Positions 33,802 to 46,200 of a stretch of DNA of 64,000 nt are shown here, piece after piece (within the stretch, counting starts at the first letter, position 1; the number at the start of each line of letters is the position of its first letter). Source of the DNA: Gibbula magus (taxonomy: Eukaryota; Mollusca; Gastropoda; Trochida; Trochidae); the NCBI GenBank assembly GCA_936450465.1, contig OW388290.1:22991457-23055456 (forward strand). The letters are read 5' to 3'. Under the pieces are notes generated by a model. It had not been told where the DNA came from and did not search any database. It was given only the letters and a program-made list of their open reading frames with translations. The position numbers and the translations under genes are program-made.

Positions 33802-36667
33802 TTATGTGTGATGGTGAAACCTAGAGCATACCTTTCTGTTACTCAAATACCCAGATGATCAATTCAACAAGATGAGAAAAAACAAAGGACAACAAACTCA
33901 TAATTATCATTTCCAAAATATATGTATTTGGCTGTATCGTATACAAGTTAGTACATAGATATGTGTAGCATGTATATAATATATATGTATATATGCAAAA
34001 CTGAAAAAAATTGCATTCAATATCCCTCCCCTCTTTGTACATTCTGTTTAACAGGCGAGCTCTAACTACAGCGGCTATGCATATGGACAATACTTTACAC
34101 TGTGTACAGGGTGTGCATCTCCGTGCATGAGAGTTATAGCGGAATAGTCCCTGAAGTGAAAATATAGAAGATAATCACCGTGGAAATAAGAGCTACAAAA
34201 TAAGGAATAATTAATATTGGAGAATTACATTTACATAATGGAGTAATATAGGTATGTGCAATTCCGTAGGTACATGGAAAGTTACATTTATATGCAGTAT
34301 CAACTCATTTCTGTACAACACCTTCTCTGGACGATATGACGACATAATTCCCTGAAACTATTTCTATTTCCCTCTTGATATGTTCGTCAGATTCTATGTT
34401 TACGTGTGCTGAATATTGCAAACAAGCTTTGTAAACGAGGATGTAAAATGATAACTTAGTATAAAAACAATGGCATCAGAATCACAACCTACAAGTAAAC
34501 TGAAAAACAAAGGAAATGCTAAATGCAGTCATAAAACCCTGAATTGTTCGTTCCAATGACAATAAAAATAAGTTTATTTCAAACTATAGACCTAACATTG
34601 CATAGAAGTTTACAGTGAAGTATCTCGTTAGAGAATCGTTGATATATTGCTGACACTAACATCTCTTGGCGAGAAAACTATTTTCTAGAAACAAACTTTT
34701 GATATTCAAAATCAACTATCATCTTTTTATATAAAATAAATAATTCCAAGAAATTTTGGCAAGATTGACAAGTCTGAGGGGGAACGATCAGCATTATATA
34801 CAATGCCTCGTTAGAACGTATTAGAGGCACTGCTGTATGTATGTTAATCCATTTGTAATAATACTCTCGGACTGTCCATAGATTAAACCATAAAAGATTA
34901 TGGAAATTTTAAAGGACATTTATAAGTGGAATGCAAATGAAAAGCAATATTTTTCTGGATAACAACTTTATTGTGAAATTCACAAGTTGTTATCCAGAAG
35001 ATCTTACTTTTCTTACCGTAAAAGATTATGGATTATGGATAAAGAGTTTATCATCAATTCAGCCGTTCCAAATAATGGTATTTAAAATAAAATTCGTTCA
35101 ATATTTCCTATACATGTGAAAAATAGTTTTCATTTTTAAAAGAGTGAGTTATTGTTTAACATTGCTGTTAGTGGTGATTTAAACAAGGAATAACGTTGTT
35201 TAACATTTAAACTCTGACATATTCAACAGTGCCGTTACATTTCTATCTAATGAATTGCTCGCTATTTTTAATTTTCAGACTACAAATCTGATATGCATTA
35301 GTACAGTAGTCTAAGATTCGCTCAAACGTTTCGAGTATATAAATTTAGCACTCTAATTTTGTATATTTTGTAAAATTTTGGTTTTCATATCTAGCCAAAT
35401 ATTAATGCTGATTCAAAAATTGTTTGGTGTTCACATCATGATTGGTCAACAAGCACATACAACAATGAAATAAATAAGTCATAAATTAATGCAAACAATC
35501 TTTTTCAGCTTCTGTCAAATAGTTAAAACTGCAAACTGGAAGAGCAACTATGTACAATTCTTTGTCTAAGAATTTTTTCGCAATTTGTAAAAATTTGTGA
35601 AAAATTAAATTTAATATTTGCACTATCAGCACTCAAAATTCACAGGGAAGACAAAAACGAGTCATTTGATACTTGGAGCAGAATAAATAATCTTTGGTTC
35701 TATTTTCAGCTTTCTATGTCAATAAGTTACTAGGCAAGCATTCTCAGTTAAGTACAGATGCCTCATCCATTTCCTTTACAATTAGTTCAATTGCTGTAAG
35801 GCATTGCTTAATGTTAAACAAGTCATATAATAGCTGAAATGCAAACTGAAAATTGCATAAAGTTTGGTCACTTGGCCACAATGACTATTGCATGTTGAGT
35901 TATTAAAGCGAGTAAAAAATATAGCTTTTGGCAGTTACAAGATTTGCATCGAGGTCAAGGGGTGCATAGTTCAGCAAGCGCAATTTATGCATCATTCAGT
36001 TAACAATGAAACGTAAGAAAAAGTTCACGTTTTTTTCTTGAAATAAACAAAAATTTCATTGATAAAAACATGAAACACAAAATCAACTTTGTTCTGGCAA
36101 TCCATGCACGAAACAGGTGTAATATTTTTGTATTTTTGTTCACATCTCAATCGATTCAATAACATGCATGATCAAAAAAGTGCTTAACCCTTTGCCTGTT
36201 AAGTTATCAGATACTCAGCAACAAAAGTTATGGTCCACCATAACTTTTATATCCGTCTATCCATAAATTACACCCTTTCTTCAACTGTAACCAAAATCGG
36301 AGTCTACCGTAACTGTATTTTCATGCTTGTACAAAGGGAGATAACCCTCTTTCAGTCAAAGACTGCTTGATTGGGGACCCAGCACACCACCTGGCATACA
36401 CCGCTGGAAGGAAGGGGCATAACCAGGTGACCACTTTTGTATGCTTCCATCATATTCTGAATGAGCCAGTTGAAATGATCAGGAAAGTCAGCACAACATG
36501 CCGGACAAAAATTATCCTTGCAACATTCAATAACTCATTTTTAGATAGATTTTGACAGTTACATATAGCTAACTGATTTATTTGAATATATATAAAGATG
36601 ACTCTTTAAACAATGCATTACATGATACTCAAATATTAATCCAAGTTTCAAAAGTATTTTTGTAAAA

Positions 36668-36712
36668 GGTGAGGTGAGGTGAGTTAGGGTTTAACGCCGC
36701 TTTCAAGATTTT
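36668..36712 (-). repeat. SINE 3' tail fragment
   Basis: GTGAGGTGAGGTGAGTTAGG followed by GTTTAACGCCGCTTTCAAGA is identical in type to the tail of the SINE at 59830-60146. The rest of the element is missing. Confidence 0.65.
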
Positions 36713-37095
36713 TGTAAAAAAAAAGTTAAGCTAGTTTGATGGATGCTGACGTCTTCCTGTCTGTATGCCAATACATTTAATTCAATTTGAGTCTAGGTGG
36801 GTCCAGGAGTGGCCTACGCCGGTCACATGGTCAGTGTATACGCTGCTTGAATGAATCAAATATAGCCAAAGGCTTGCAAGGGGAGATAATCTAGCATTTT
36901 GTCCAATCATGACAAGAAAAAGGATCTACAGGCAGAAAACAAAACCTTTGGGAAAAGTCAAATAATTTATAAAGCAGGCAAAGAGTTAATTTGAGATGAA
37001 TGAATATTTCAATGTTGAAAAAAAGTTTAAAAACCTAAAATAATTTAACAAACAATTCAAAAATTAATTCATATTATTGCAAGTCGATGAACAAT

Positions 37096-37250
37096 CTAAT
37101 ATTTTCCCCCCTTCACACTTCTTGGGGATCGTCCACTTTCCTTTCCCCCGGGTTTTGTCGTTGTCTTGGCATTGTCCTTGGGCCTCATGGGTAAATTCTT
37201 GACATCAAATACATATGGGATAGTTGGGCTACTCTTGGATCGTCGCAGAT
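37096..37250 (-). CDS. Coiled-coil gene, last coding exon
   Basis: 51 codons plus TAG. Starts DLRRSKSSPTIPYVFDVKNL and ends VKGGKY; basic, not coiled. The RSKSSP motif parallels the SKSNP motif near the MPRIP C-terminus. Acceptor CCGGCAG. Confidence 0.8.
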
Positions 37251-40200
37251 CTGCCGGGAAAAATCGTTTAAACATTTAAAAGAAATGGTTTTACAAACAA
37301 TGAATTCAGGCACTGATTTGCATTTGTAAGTTTTAGTAAAAGCCACTAATTGTTAGGAAATTCAAATATAACTCAAAACAAAATTTGGTAAATATGCATC
37401 CTTATTTGAACAGTAAAGTTATAAAAACTGGTGAAATGTATATTTTGTGTGTAGAATTTTATTATTGAGTCCATGCCCGGGCAAGTCTTCTTTGGATAAC
37501 TTTTGAGACTGTTGAGACTAACTTCCAATCACTTAATCCTAAAATTCTGCCTCATGGATAAAAAGACACGTCAGAATCATTTAAATTATTTTAATTGATT
37601 ATTAATCATATTTATTAGGATTAAACTTATCTATACAAACAGACAAAAGTAAAACAAATCCCAAGTGATTTTGTAGTCGAGCCAGACGTACATACAAATA
37701 GAGAGTATATGATGAAGTACACTTGCGCAATAGAAACTATTTTCTCCCACAAAGGTAACTCAAGTCAGTTCTTCCCACGTAACCTCTGTTCCAAATGGAT
37801 CATATTTCTCAGTTCTAGCAAATTCCCTATCAGCGAAAACTGAACCATAGGATTATCTTCCTTATTTCTATCCAATGAAATCATGTCTTACATTGACTTA
37901 ATCGACCAAGTTATATGAAAGATTACAGTCTTTGATCGTAAAGATCTTCCTTATCAGCATATGTACTTCAAGTATGTCTGTTATAAATGACTATTTTCAG
38001 TTTTTGTATTGGATATGGACTTTATCAACATGTGTATTGTTTTTACAATTTCAAATAGCATGAATGGTGATTCACACATTAAACAAGAATGAGTTTATCC
38101 AACATCTCTGTTTTCAAAAAAAGCATAATGACTTGTGATTGGCAAATGTCCCCTTACAACCTTCACTGATTGCATAACTTACTTTAAATGCAACCAATCA
38201 GGATTCTCTATTTCTAGCCGAGAAAGCATTCCATTTGCAACAGAAGCTACTCTGAAAGAACTTATAAGTAACCTGTGGGGAGAGATTTAATTGAGGCAGA
38301 TTTTGACAGAATTGATATTTGTAGGGGAAATATATCTAGGCAATATGGACCATGGTAACTGTCTCAATGATCACCTTGTGGGCCGATACGGCGCCTCCTA
38401 TGTGAGTCACGACTCGAGTGTTCACTGTCCTTTCTAGAACTGGAAACAGGCTGCGGACTCGGGCTACGTGCTCGGGCATGGAAAGAAGGGGCTGGAATGA
38501 CGAGTAAACAAACAAAAATAAACAAAACATAATCGTTTGTTAATCAAAATAACTGAATATGTTAATAAAATCAACAAAACACTGAAAACAATAAAGCAAC
38601 ACATGCTTGCTTGTTATAGGTTGTGATTGTGACAAAAAACAGGTTACTATTGAACATTGCAAAAAAGTTTTACAGCCAATAACAGGTGATGTTAATTTCA
38701 TAACTATATAATCCTTATTAAGTGAAACCAACAAATTGTGCAAGTATCAAATTTGTTTAAAGAACTAAACATTATTCCAGTGAAAATGTGTTTGATAATA
38801 AATATGTTGTTTAGTAAAATCTCAAAGTTAAAAATTCTGCACAAATTTGCACATTTTGAAGTCATATTCACTGCATAAATGATAATTTTGTTTAAGTATG
38901 TTAACTTGATTATATTGTTTGACAGAAGTGAATGTGATTACATAATTACATCTGATTGGCTTCAATATTGCAAATGTAAATTAGTTTCGATTTCATTGGT
39001 TGACAAAGTTGCACGAGATGAAGTCATGTGATCTGATTGGCTGATGCCGACACTCACTTCGTCTGATTGGTCGCTTGGATGTGGACTCTGCCGTCTCCTC
39101 GTGCTTCTCCTTCTGGACCTGAGTCTTCAACTCTGTGTTCTCCTTCATCACCTGCAGGTACTGAGTCATCGCCTGCCGGTGCTCCTGCAGGGATTGAAGA
39201 ATACATTTAGCTGCTGAATTAATGCATGCGGGGGAGAGACACACTATACAAACATATACCAAACCTCCACTAGGCATAACATGCGCCAGTCTCCAACACT
39301 TGCTAATTTGCCACATTTCCTTAAAATTTCTGTGCTAGAGAATCAGAGCTTGCTATGCAGTTCAGGTGCAGCACAGTAAAGTAAAGGAAATGCTGCAAGA
39401 GTTCAATTAGCCAGTGATGGAGATTGTCATGAGTTATGCCCTGCATAGGGAAGTTGGAATATTCTAAGACCTATAGGTAAATGACTAATCACTCGTGCAG
39501 GATTATACAACAAGAAAAGCATCCTTTAGCATAAATGACTGTATGATATCAAGTCCAACATACCTCTGTGCTCCTCTGAAGACTGTTCTCGAAATTCTTG
39601 ACTTGAGATCTAAGCTTCTGGAGTTCAGCGTCCTTCACTCTGATCATGATCTGGACATTCAACAGATAAACTTTATTAGAATACATAACAAGACATCATA
39701 TACACTTCAAACTATACAGATTGATCTGCTAGCTCAAACAAACAAAGGATGTTGGGAAATTTGTGAAAATTAATAAGCTTGTATTTTTCTGATTATGATA
39801 TTCAGTATGGAATCAGACAGAATACCTAAGCATTATACTCTTCCACTAAGTCACTCTTAATCAACAAGTCCCTCTAGCTGCAGCTGCTGTCCTTTTATCT
39901 AGGGCCCTTGTTTCGTTTAACATGGGCGGAACACAATATGTTGAAACATCTCAACAAGCTGCAGGTATCAGTAGTCATGTAACACTCATCATGCAAGGAC
40001 CCTATTGACAGAAGGTTAACTTGGTACCAGTGGCTGAGGATAGTCTATTCTCCAATCTACATGCAATTACCAGATTGATAAACAAAGCATCTTGAGGACA
40101 CATGAATATACAAAGTCGACTTACTACCTGTTGATGAGCGACATACCTGAGCATCGAAGAGCTCCTCCTCCATGGTTCCTCCGCCGGTTGTCCCGAGCGA

Positions 40201-43200
40201 CGGCTTGTTCCGGATGAAGTCCTTTAGTCCGTCGATCTCCTGGTTCAACATCATGTTCAGGTGGTCGTTGCTGGAATCAGATGAGGACAATATTTCTTAC
40301 ATATACAACAATGTCAACAACTAAATAATATAACATAACTTCATTCAGATGCTTTCAATTAGGGCTTGTACACAAATTTTCTACCCGAGTACATACCCGC
40401 TACTACCCTACCGTCTCTAGATACCCTGATATCAAATTATAAGATTTTGTATTAATTTCTTCAGCTGGTAGGCTTAAGTATAGAGCTAGAAAGTAAAAGC
40501 ATTATAGCTATTTCAATTAATCATCATGATCAGATGATCGTTGCTTGAATTAGTTAAGGACAATATTACCCTTACTGCTCATGTACAAGATGTACAGATA
40601 TATCATTTTGCTGCAGATGTTTATATAAAATCCACAATGAATATAAGTTGCTACACTGACCTCTGGATGAGTTGTTTGTAGTGAGTCTCGTACTCCTGTT
40701 TGGTCTGCTGTAGCTTCAGCTCCAGGAGCTTGTAGTCCTCACACTTGCTCTGGTAGTGCATCTGGATCTGTCCGAGCTCCTCCGTCATCTTCTCCATCTC
40801 GTAGCTGTAACACCATAGATCTCTTTATAGTTGTGTGTGGACATGATGGCATTACATTAGAGACCAGAGTGTTACCTTAGGGAACATTGTAACATTAGAG
40901 AACAGTGTTATATTTAGGAACGTTGTAACATTAGAGAACAGCGTGTTATATTGGGGAACATTGTAACATTAGAGAACAGTGTGTTACATTGGGGAACATT
41001 GTAACATTAGAGAACAGTGTGTTACCTTAGGGAACTATGTTACATTAGAGAACATTGTAACATTAAAGGACAGGGAGTTATATATGAAATCAGTGTGTTA
41101 CATTAGGGAACATTGTATTCCCTTCTGTATTGCATTCTTAATGGCCAACTTACATGAATCACAATCACCAGGGAATGATTGAGGATTTGATAGACTGTCT
41201 TGGTATATTGAGGGACCCTTGAGAAGCTAAAGGATTAATGATGGATCTTGATATCCATTCAATATTTTACACAACTGAAAATACACTAAATCCATTATGA
41301 TTTTTCTTAAAGGACAAATCTCTGTTACTCACTCATGTCTCTTCTTGAACTCGTTGACGTAGTCGTCGGTGTACATGGTCATGAGAGCCTCTCTATACTT
41401 CTCCTTCTCCTCACCTAGCTCCTCCTCGTACGCCTTCCTCATCGCATCCAGCGCTGCAAGACAAATCAGTCATATAGCATAGTGGCCTTGCATTAATGTA
41501 GCTTTTAAAGACTTTATCATGAAAACAGTCATATTAAAACTGAGCATATAAAATTTGTATTCAGTAATTTTTCCACAAAATTATAAGTTGTCTTTGAATT
41601 GACCATTATTTCAAAATGGCCGACTCACCAGCTTTAGTGTTCCTCATCTCCTCCGCCAGTGCCTCCTCCTTCTCCCTCTTGAGCAGCTCCAGCTCACTCT
41701 CGTGTTGAGAGAGATCCAGCACCTTCTCTCCCTTCTGTAACAATTATATACTGGATTATAGTCAGAGCTCTTGAACTGGAGAGGGTATGAAAAACCTCTC
41801 AGGTAAACAGTCACAGTTTTCCAGGTTGTAAATTTAATATTAGATAATTTCAATCTTATTGTTTGCAGATAGCTTAATTTAAAATTACTTAAATTCCTTA
41901 TATACCTTTTTTTTTAAATATAATATTTTCTAATGATTATGAGGATTATCATCATAGATGTCAGACCCTAAACAAACACATGTAATGGTTAAACTGGTTT
42001 TCTGGCATGTAAATGCTTTGTAGACTGATCCAAGATTCAATTTCCAGTCCCATGTCAGGATCCAAGATGGCTGAAAGCTGGTATCCCATTTTCTTTATAT
42101 GTTATATAGATAGCCAGGTATTCTTATTCTGGCGAATGTTAATCAACATTTTGTGTACCTTGACTGCAATTTAGTTGAAGCTTCATAATCATACAGCTAA
42201 CATAGGTGCACCAATTATAGTTCAACATTCTTACTCATCATCTATTTCAAGTGTTTCAAGTCCATAGTTCAAGTTTAATACATACGAGAGCCTCTGCCCC
42301 TGCTGACGAGGAGAGACTGGACAGCAGGTCAGACCCATCCACGGTGTCTGAGACAGAGGTCTTCGGGGTCACTGGGACATTGTCAAGCTCCTGCAACACC
42401 GGACATTATTCTTAATCTAGACTTTTAACAGAACACAATACTCATAAATTTGCCTCACAAAAAGAAATTATAATGCCCAAACAAATTAATAAATAAAAAA
42501 ATACATTATAAATTTGATTTGTAAAAAATAAATAGAATGTAAATAAAATTCAATAACAAATTATTAAAAAAAATATTTAATTAACAAGAGTTGGAACTAA
42601 TGGTTGTTTGTTGCAGTACTCACCACAGCTGTCGAATGCAGTTGAGTCAATTGCTGTTCGGATTTCTTTGCCAGTTCTGGCAGATTGTTCTTGGCAGATT
42701 CTTTCTTCACATCTTCAAGGAATGTCTGCAACAGTCAATCATCACAAGTTGGATTATACAGAACCTTACAATTTCAGCAGATATATCATTCTACCACATC
42801 TACTAACACACAATCTCTTTCTTGACATGTCATCAACCATCTATTTCACTTAATTCAAAACCATTTCTAAAATCTAATTATTCTCATCTACAAGTGGATC
42901 AACTAAGTGACAGAAATACCAGAGCAGGGTTTATTACATATGATTTTGTCATGGATGATTATTATCGTAGTTGACAGTTTAATAATATCAGAAGAATAAT
43001 TTACTTCTTCTATAACATTTCTGAATCAGCAAGTTCAGGGTAATTCATATTTATGAGAATTTGGCAATAATTTAACAAATCTCTAACCTTGAAAGCTTCT
43101 GTCTGTGAGGCGAGATGTTCCTTGAGCTTCTGGACCTGCGCCACCATCTGGCTTTCCTCGTTGGCTCTGATGGCGCTGACGGCGGTCATCACATCCTGCT

Positions 43201-46200
43201 TCATTCTCTCCACTTCCTCATCATGGTTGGCCCTCATGGACTCCATGTAGTCATGCAGTTCTCCACACTGACCCTCAAACCCTTCTCTCTCCGACTCTCG
43301 CTCATCCCACACCTTCTCCACTTTGGTGATTTCCTGTTTGAAGACTTCCATGTGGATGTCATGCCTCTCCTGAGCCGTAATCGTCTCATGCTGAAACAGG
43401 TCCTCCAGTTGCCGAAGCTGGTCCTGAACTTGAGACCAGTTCCGGCTCTTGGAGTCGCCCACCATGTCCTTGATCAACCCCAGCTGTTTCTCCATCACCT
43501 GAAGAACCTCACACTCATCTTCGTACTTATTCTCAAGAACCTCCTCAAGGGGCAGCAGAACCTGGTGGAAGTCAATCTCAGAGTCCTTGTTGCCTTCCTG
43601 TTGCTCTGCTGCCTTCCTGTAGGGGTAGTCATGCTTTAGTTCGGCCATTTCATTCTCATGCTGAAGCTTTGCTTTCTGTAGTGTGTATGTTAGCTGTGCC
43701 TGGAAGACAGACTCCTGGACAACACAGTCAGCATATTTGGACAGATGGGGTGGGTACTTACTTAAATCAGGAATCTTTGCAACTACACTTGCTGGTTTTG
43801 CATCACCAGCCAACTGATTGGATAATGTCCGCTTGGATTCAGATTCCTTTTTGAGAATATCACTGAGGTTTTGAACAAAGACATTTAATCCTTTGTCATT
43901 ATCTGATTCAGAGTCTTCACTTTCACTATCACTAGAATCAATATCCAGAGAATGGTCTTCTTTCGCATACACTTCACTGAGATACAACGATGTTGATTTG
44001 ATAATGGCATTCTGTGACATGATCTGTCCAAAATGTTCTATTGTTGTATCGACTGAGTGGAAAGGAAGTGCAATCTGATCACTCTTGGGATCCTCTTGGT
44101 TTGCATAGTTTGCATGTTCCACCTTGATGGCAGCCAAGACTCTTTCCCGGTCTGCCCTCAAGGTGTCCACAATCAGGTCATGCTTGTGGGCAGTTTGAGT
44201 GTCCTCAGCATATCTCACCTTATTCTTGTGACTCTGTATGTGCTTCTCCATCACAGTTGAGATCTCTGAGCACACATCCTCAAGCACACTCTCTGCACCC
44301 TCGAAAACAGTCACCTCCTCCCCTTCCTTGGCTATGATCACAGCTAAAGATTTCACCATCTCACCTTGGTATTCTTCCACAAGGTCAAGCACAAGCTTTT
44401 CCCGAGCTTTCATCTGTCGATACAAAAAGTCTCTACGCTTCTGACACAAATCTGAACCCCCCTCACTATCAAATGATAACAGTTTGTCCTTGATTGTATT
44501 TAATGCGTAAGTAAGTTCTCCCTGAATCACCGACTTAGTAATGACATGAGACGAGACAGGTTCTAAGGTTGTGAGAGATTTCTCTAGGTTGCTGTTGATA
44601 TGTGCATCCAACTGAGATCGAAGAAGAGCCTCCTTGGCAAGAGCTCTGCGGTTGAGACCATGGCTTGAGTCATCATCCATGGACTCTTCAACCATGGGTG
44701 ACTCCAGCTGGTCCTCCAGAACTATCTTCTCTGCTAGAAGAGATGCATAGGAAGAGAGCACATCCTCCTTCTTCTCCATCTGCATGTTTTGAGTCTCTGC
44801 TTCCAGCAACTGCTGAAGCAACAGAAGCTGACAGTTCTGAGAGTCTACCTCCTTCAAAATAGGTGCCTTGTTGTCACTGCTGTACTCATCAGTTAGAAGA
44901 ACTGACATCTCCTGCAGAATGACAGATTCCATGGCAAGACGGTCTGAGTAGAGTTTGAGCTTATCCTCACTACTAAGCTCCTTGGGACCCTCAGTTTGTT
45001 TTGTTGTAGCCATCAGCTGCTTCTGAAGCATACCTAAGATGTTCCAGTCAGCATGATTCAAGTTGGAATGTTTCTCTAAGAAACCCATGAGAGTTGAGAC
45101 CCTCTCTCTCACATCCTCAACGGTTATCTGTTCACTTTCTTCATCATCAGAGTCCGAATCTTCTTCAAGACCATCAAGTTGTTCATTAATTTCCTGTAAT
45201 TTTTCTCTAATTTCTCTGAAACATTCATCCACTGCTACACCACCATTTGGACCATTACCACATTGAGGATTCCCTGATTTGGAACCCTGCTCAACTTTAG
45301 TAGCTAAAGAGTCTATCTTCTTGCCATAACTGTCAATTCGGGACTGTAATGACTCAGTCATTGAACTATCACTAGTGTCCATTCTGTCTGTACTTGAATT
45401 TATGCTGTTTGCTATTGAGGTTAACTGAGAATTAGAGGTTTCTAACTGAGTTTTCATTTCTTTGAGTTTAAGCACAATGCTCTTACTATCACCCGGAGAC
45501 AGAGACAACCTGGAACTGCTCCCAGTCTTGGAAGCACCTACATTAGACTTAGACTCATTGTCACTGAGAGACTTCTCAACAAGTAACAGTTTTTGTTCAA
45601 GTTTGTTCAACTGTTGTTCGATATTGTCATTGAGTTCCACAGGCACAGATTCCCTGCTGGATGAAGATGACAAACTACCCCTGCCAGTTTGAACCTTAGA
45701 TGAAAGACTATCCACTTTTTTGATCATATGCTCAAGTTGGGACTTATAGTTCTCTTCCATGACCTTCACCTTCTCTCTCAACTTCCTGTCGTCTGACTCA
45801 AGTTCTCCATAGTGACTATACACCTCATTCACTTCCTTTCTCAGTTTCTTCAGTTCAGCTACTGCACGATCAAACTTGTTCTTCAATGTGCGATACTCAT
45901 CCAGAATCACATGACTCTTAGATGAGGTGTCCACTTTGATCTCATGTTTGTAGTCAGAACCCACATTTTCCAACAAGGACGGATCAACAGATTCTTTAAG
46001 GATTTCCTGCACAGAGTGACACTTCCTACCAATGTCCTCAATCATATCAGCAAGGGAGGTAAACCTAGACCGATTCTCACCCTGAAGAGAGTCAAGATAT
46101 GTATCGAAACTTTGCCTGAGTTGAAGGAGCATTGTGTTGACCTCCTTGAGTTCAGAGTCCATGACAAGGACACTGTGCAGAAGCTCTTGGCTTTCTCCAT

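Larger units (their letters stand above)
30130..37095. other. Intergenic region, repeat-rich
   Basis: Convergent gap between the 3' ends of TOMM22 and the coiled-coil gene. It holds the SINE, two CCCCGC-ended elements, a nested element, a MITE at 33606-33801 and a SINE tail at 36668-36712. From 33810 to 36660 only AT-rich sequence is seen. The 3' UTR of the minus-strand gene presumably lies just left of 37096. Confidence 0.6.

Noticed and set aside
38336..38530. 64-residue minus-strand frame
   Set aside because: It overlaps the Ser/Arg-rich exon in the wrong frame; the phase of the neighbouring exons selects the other one.
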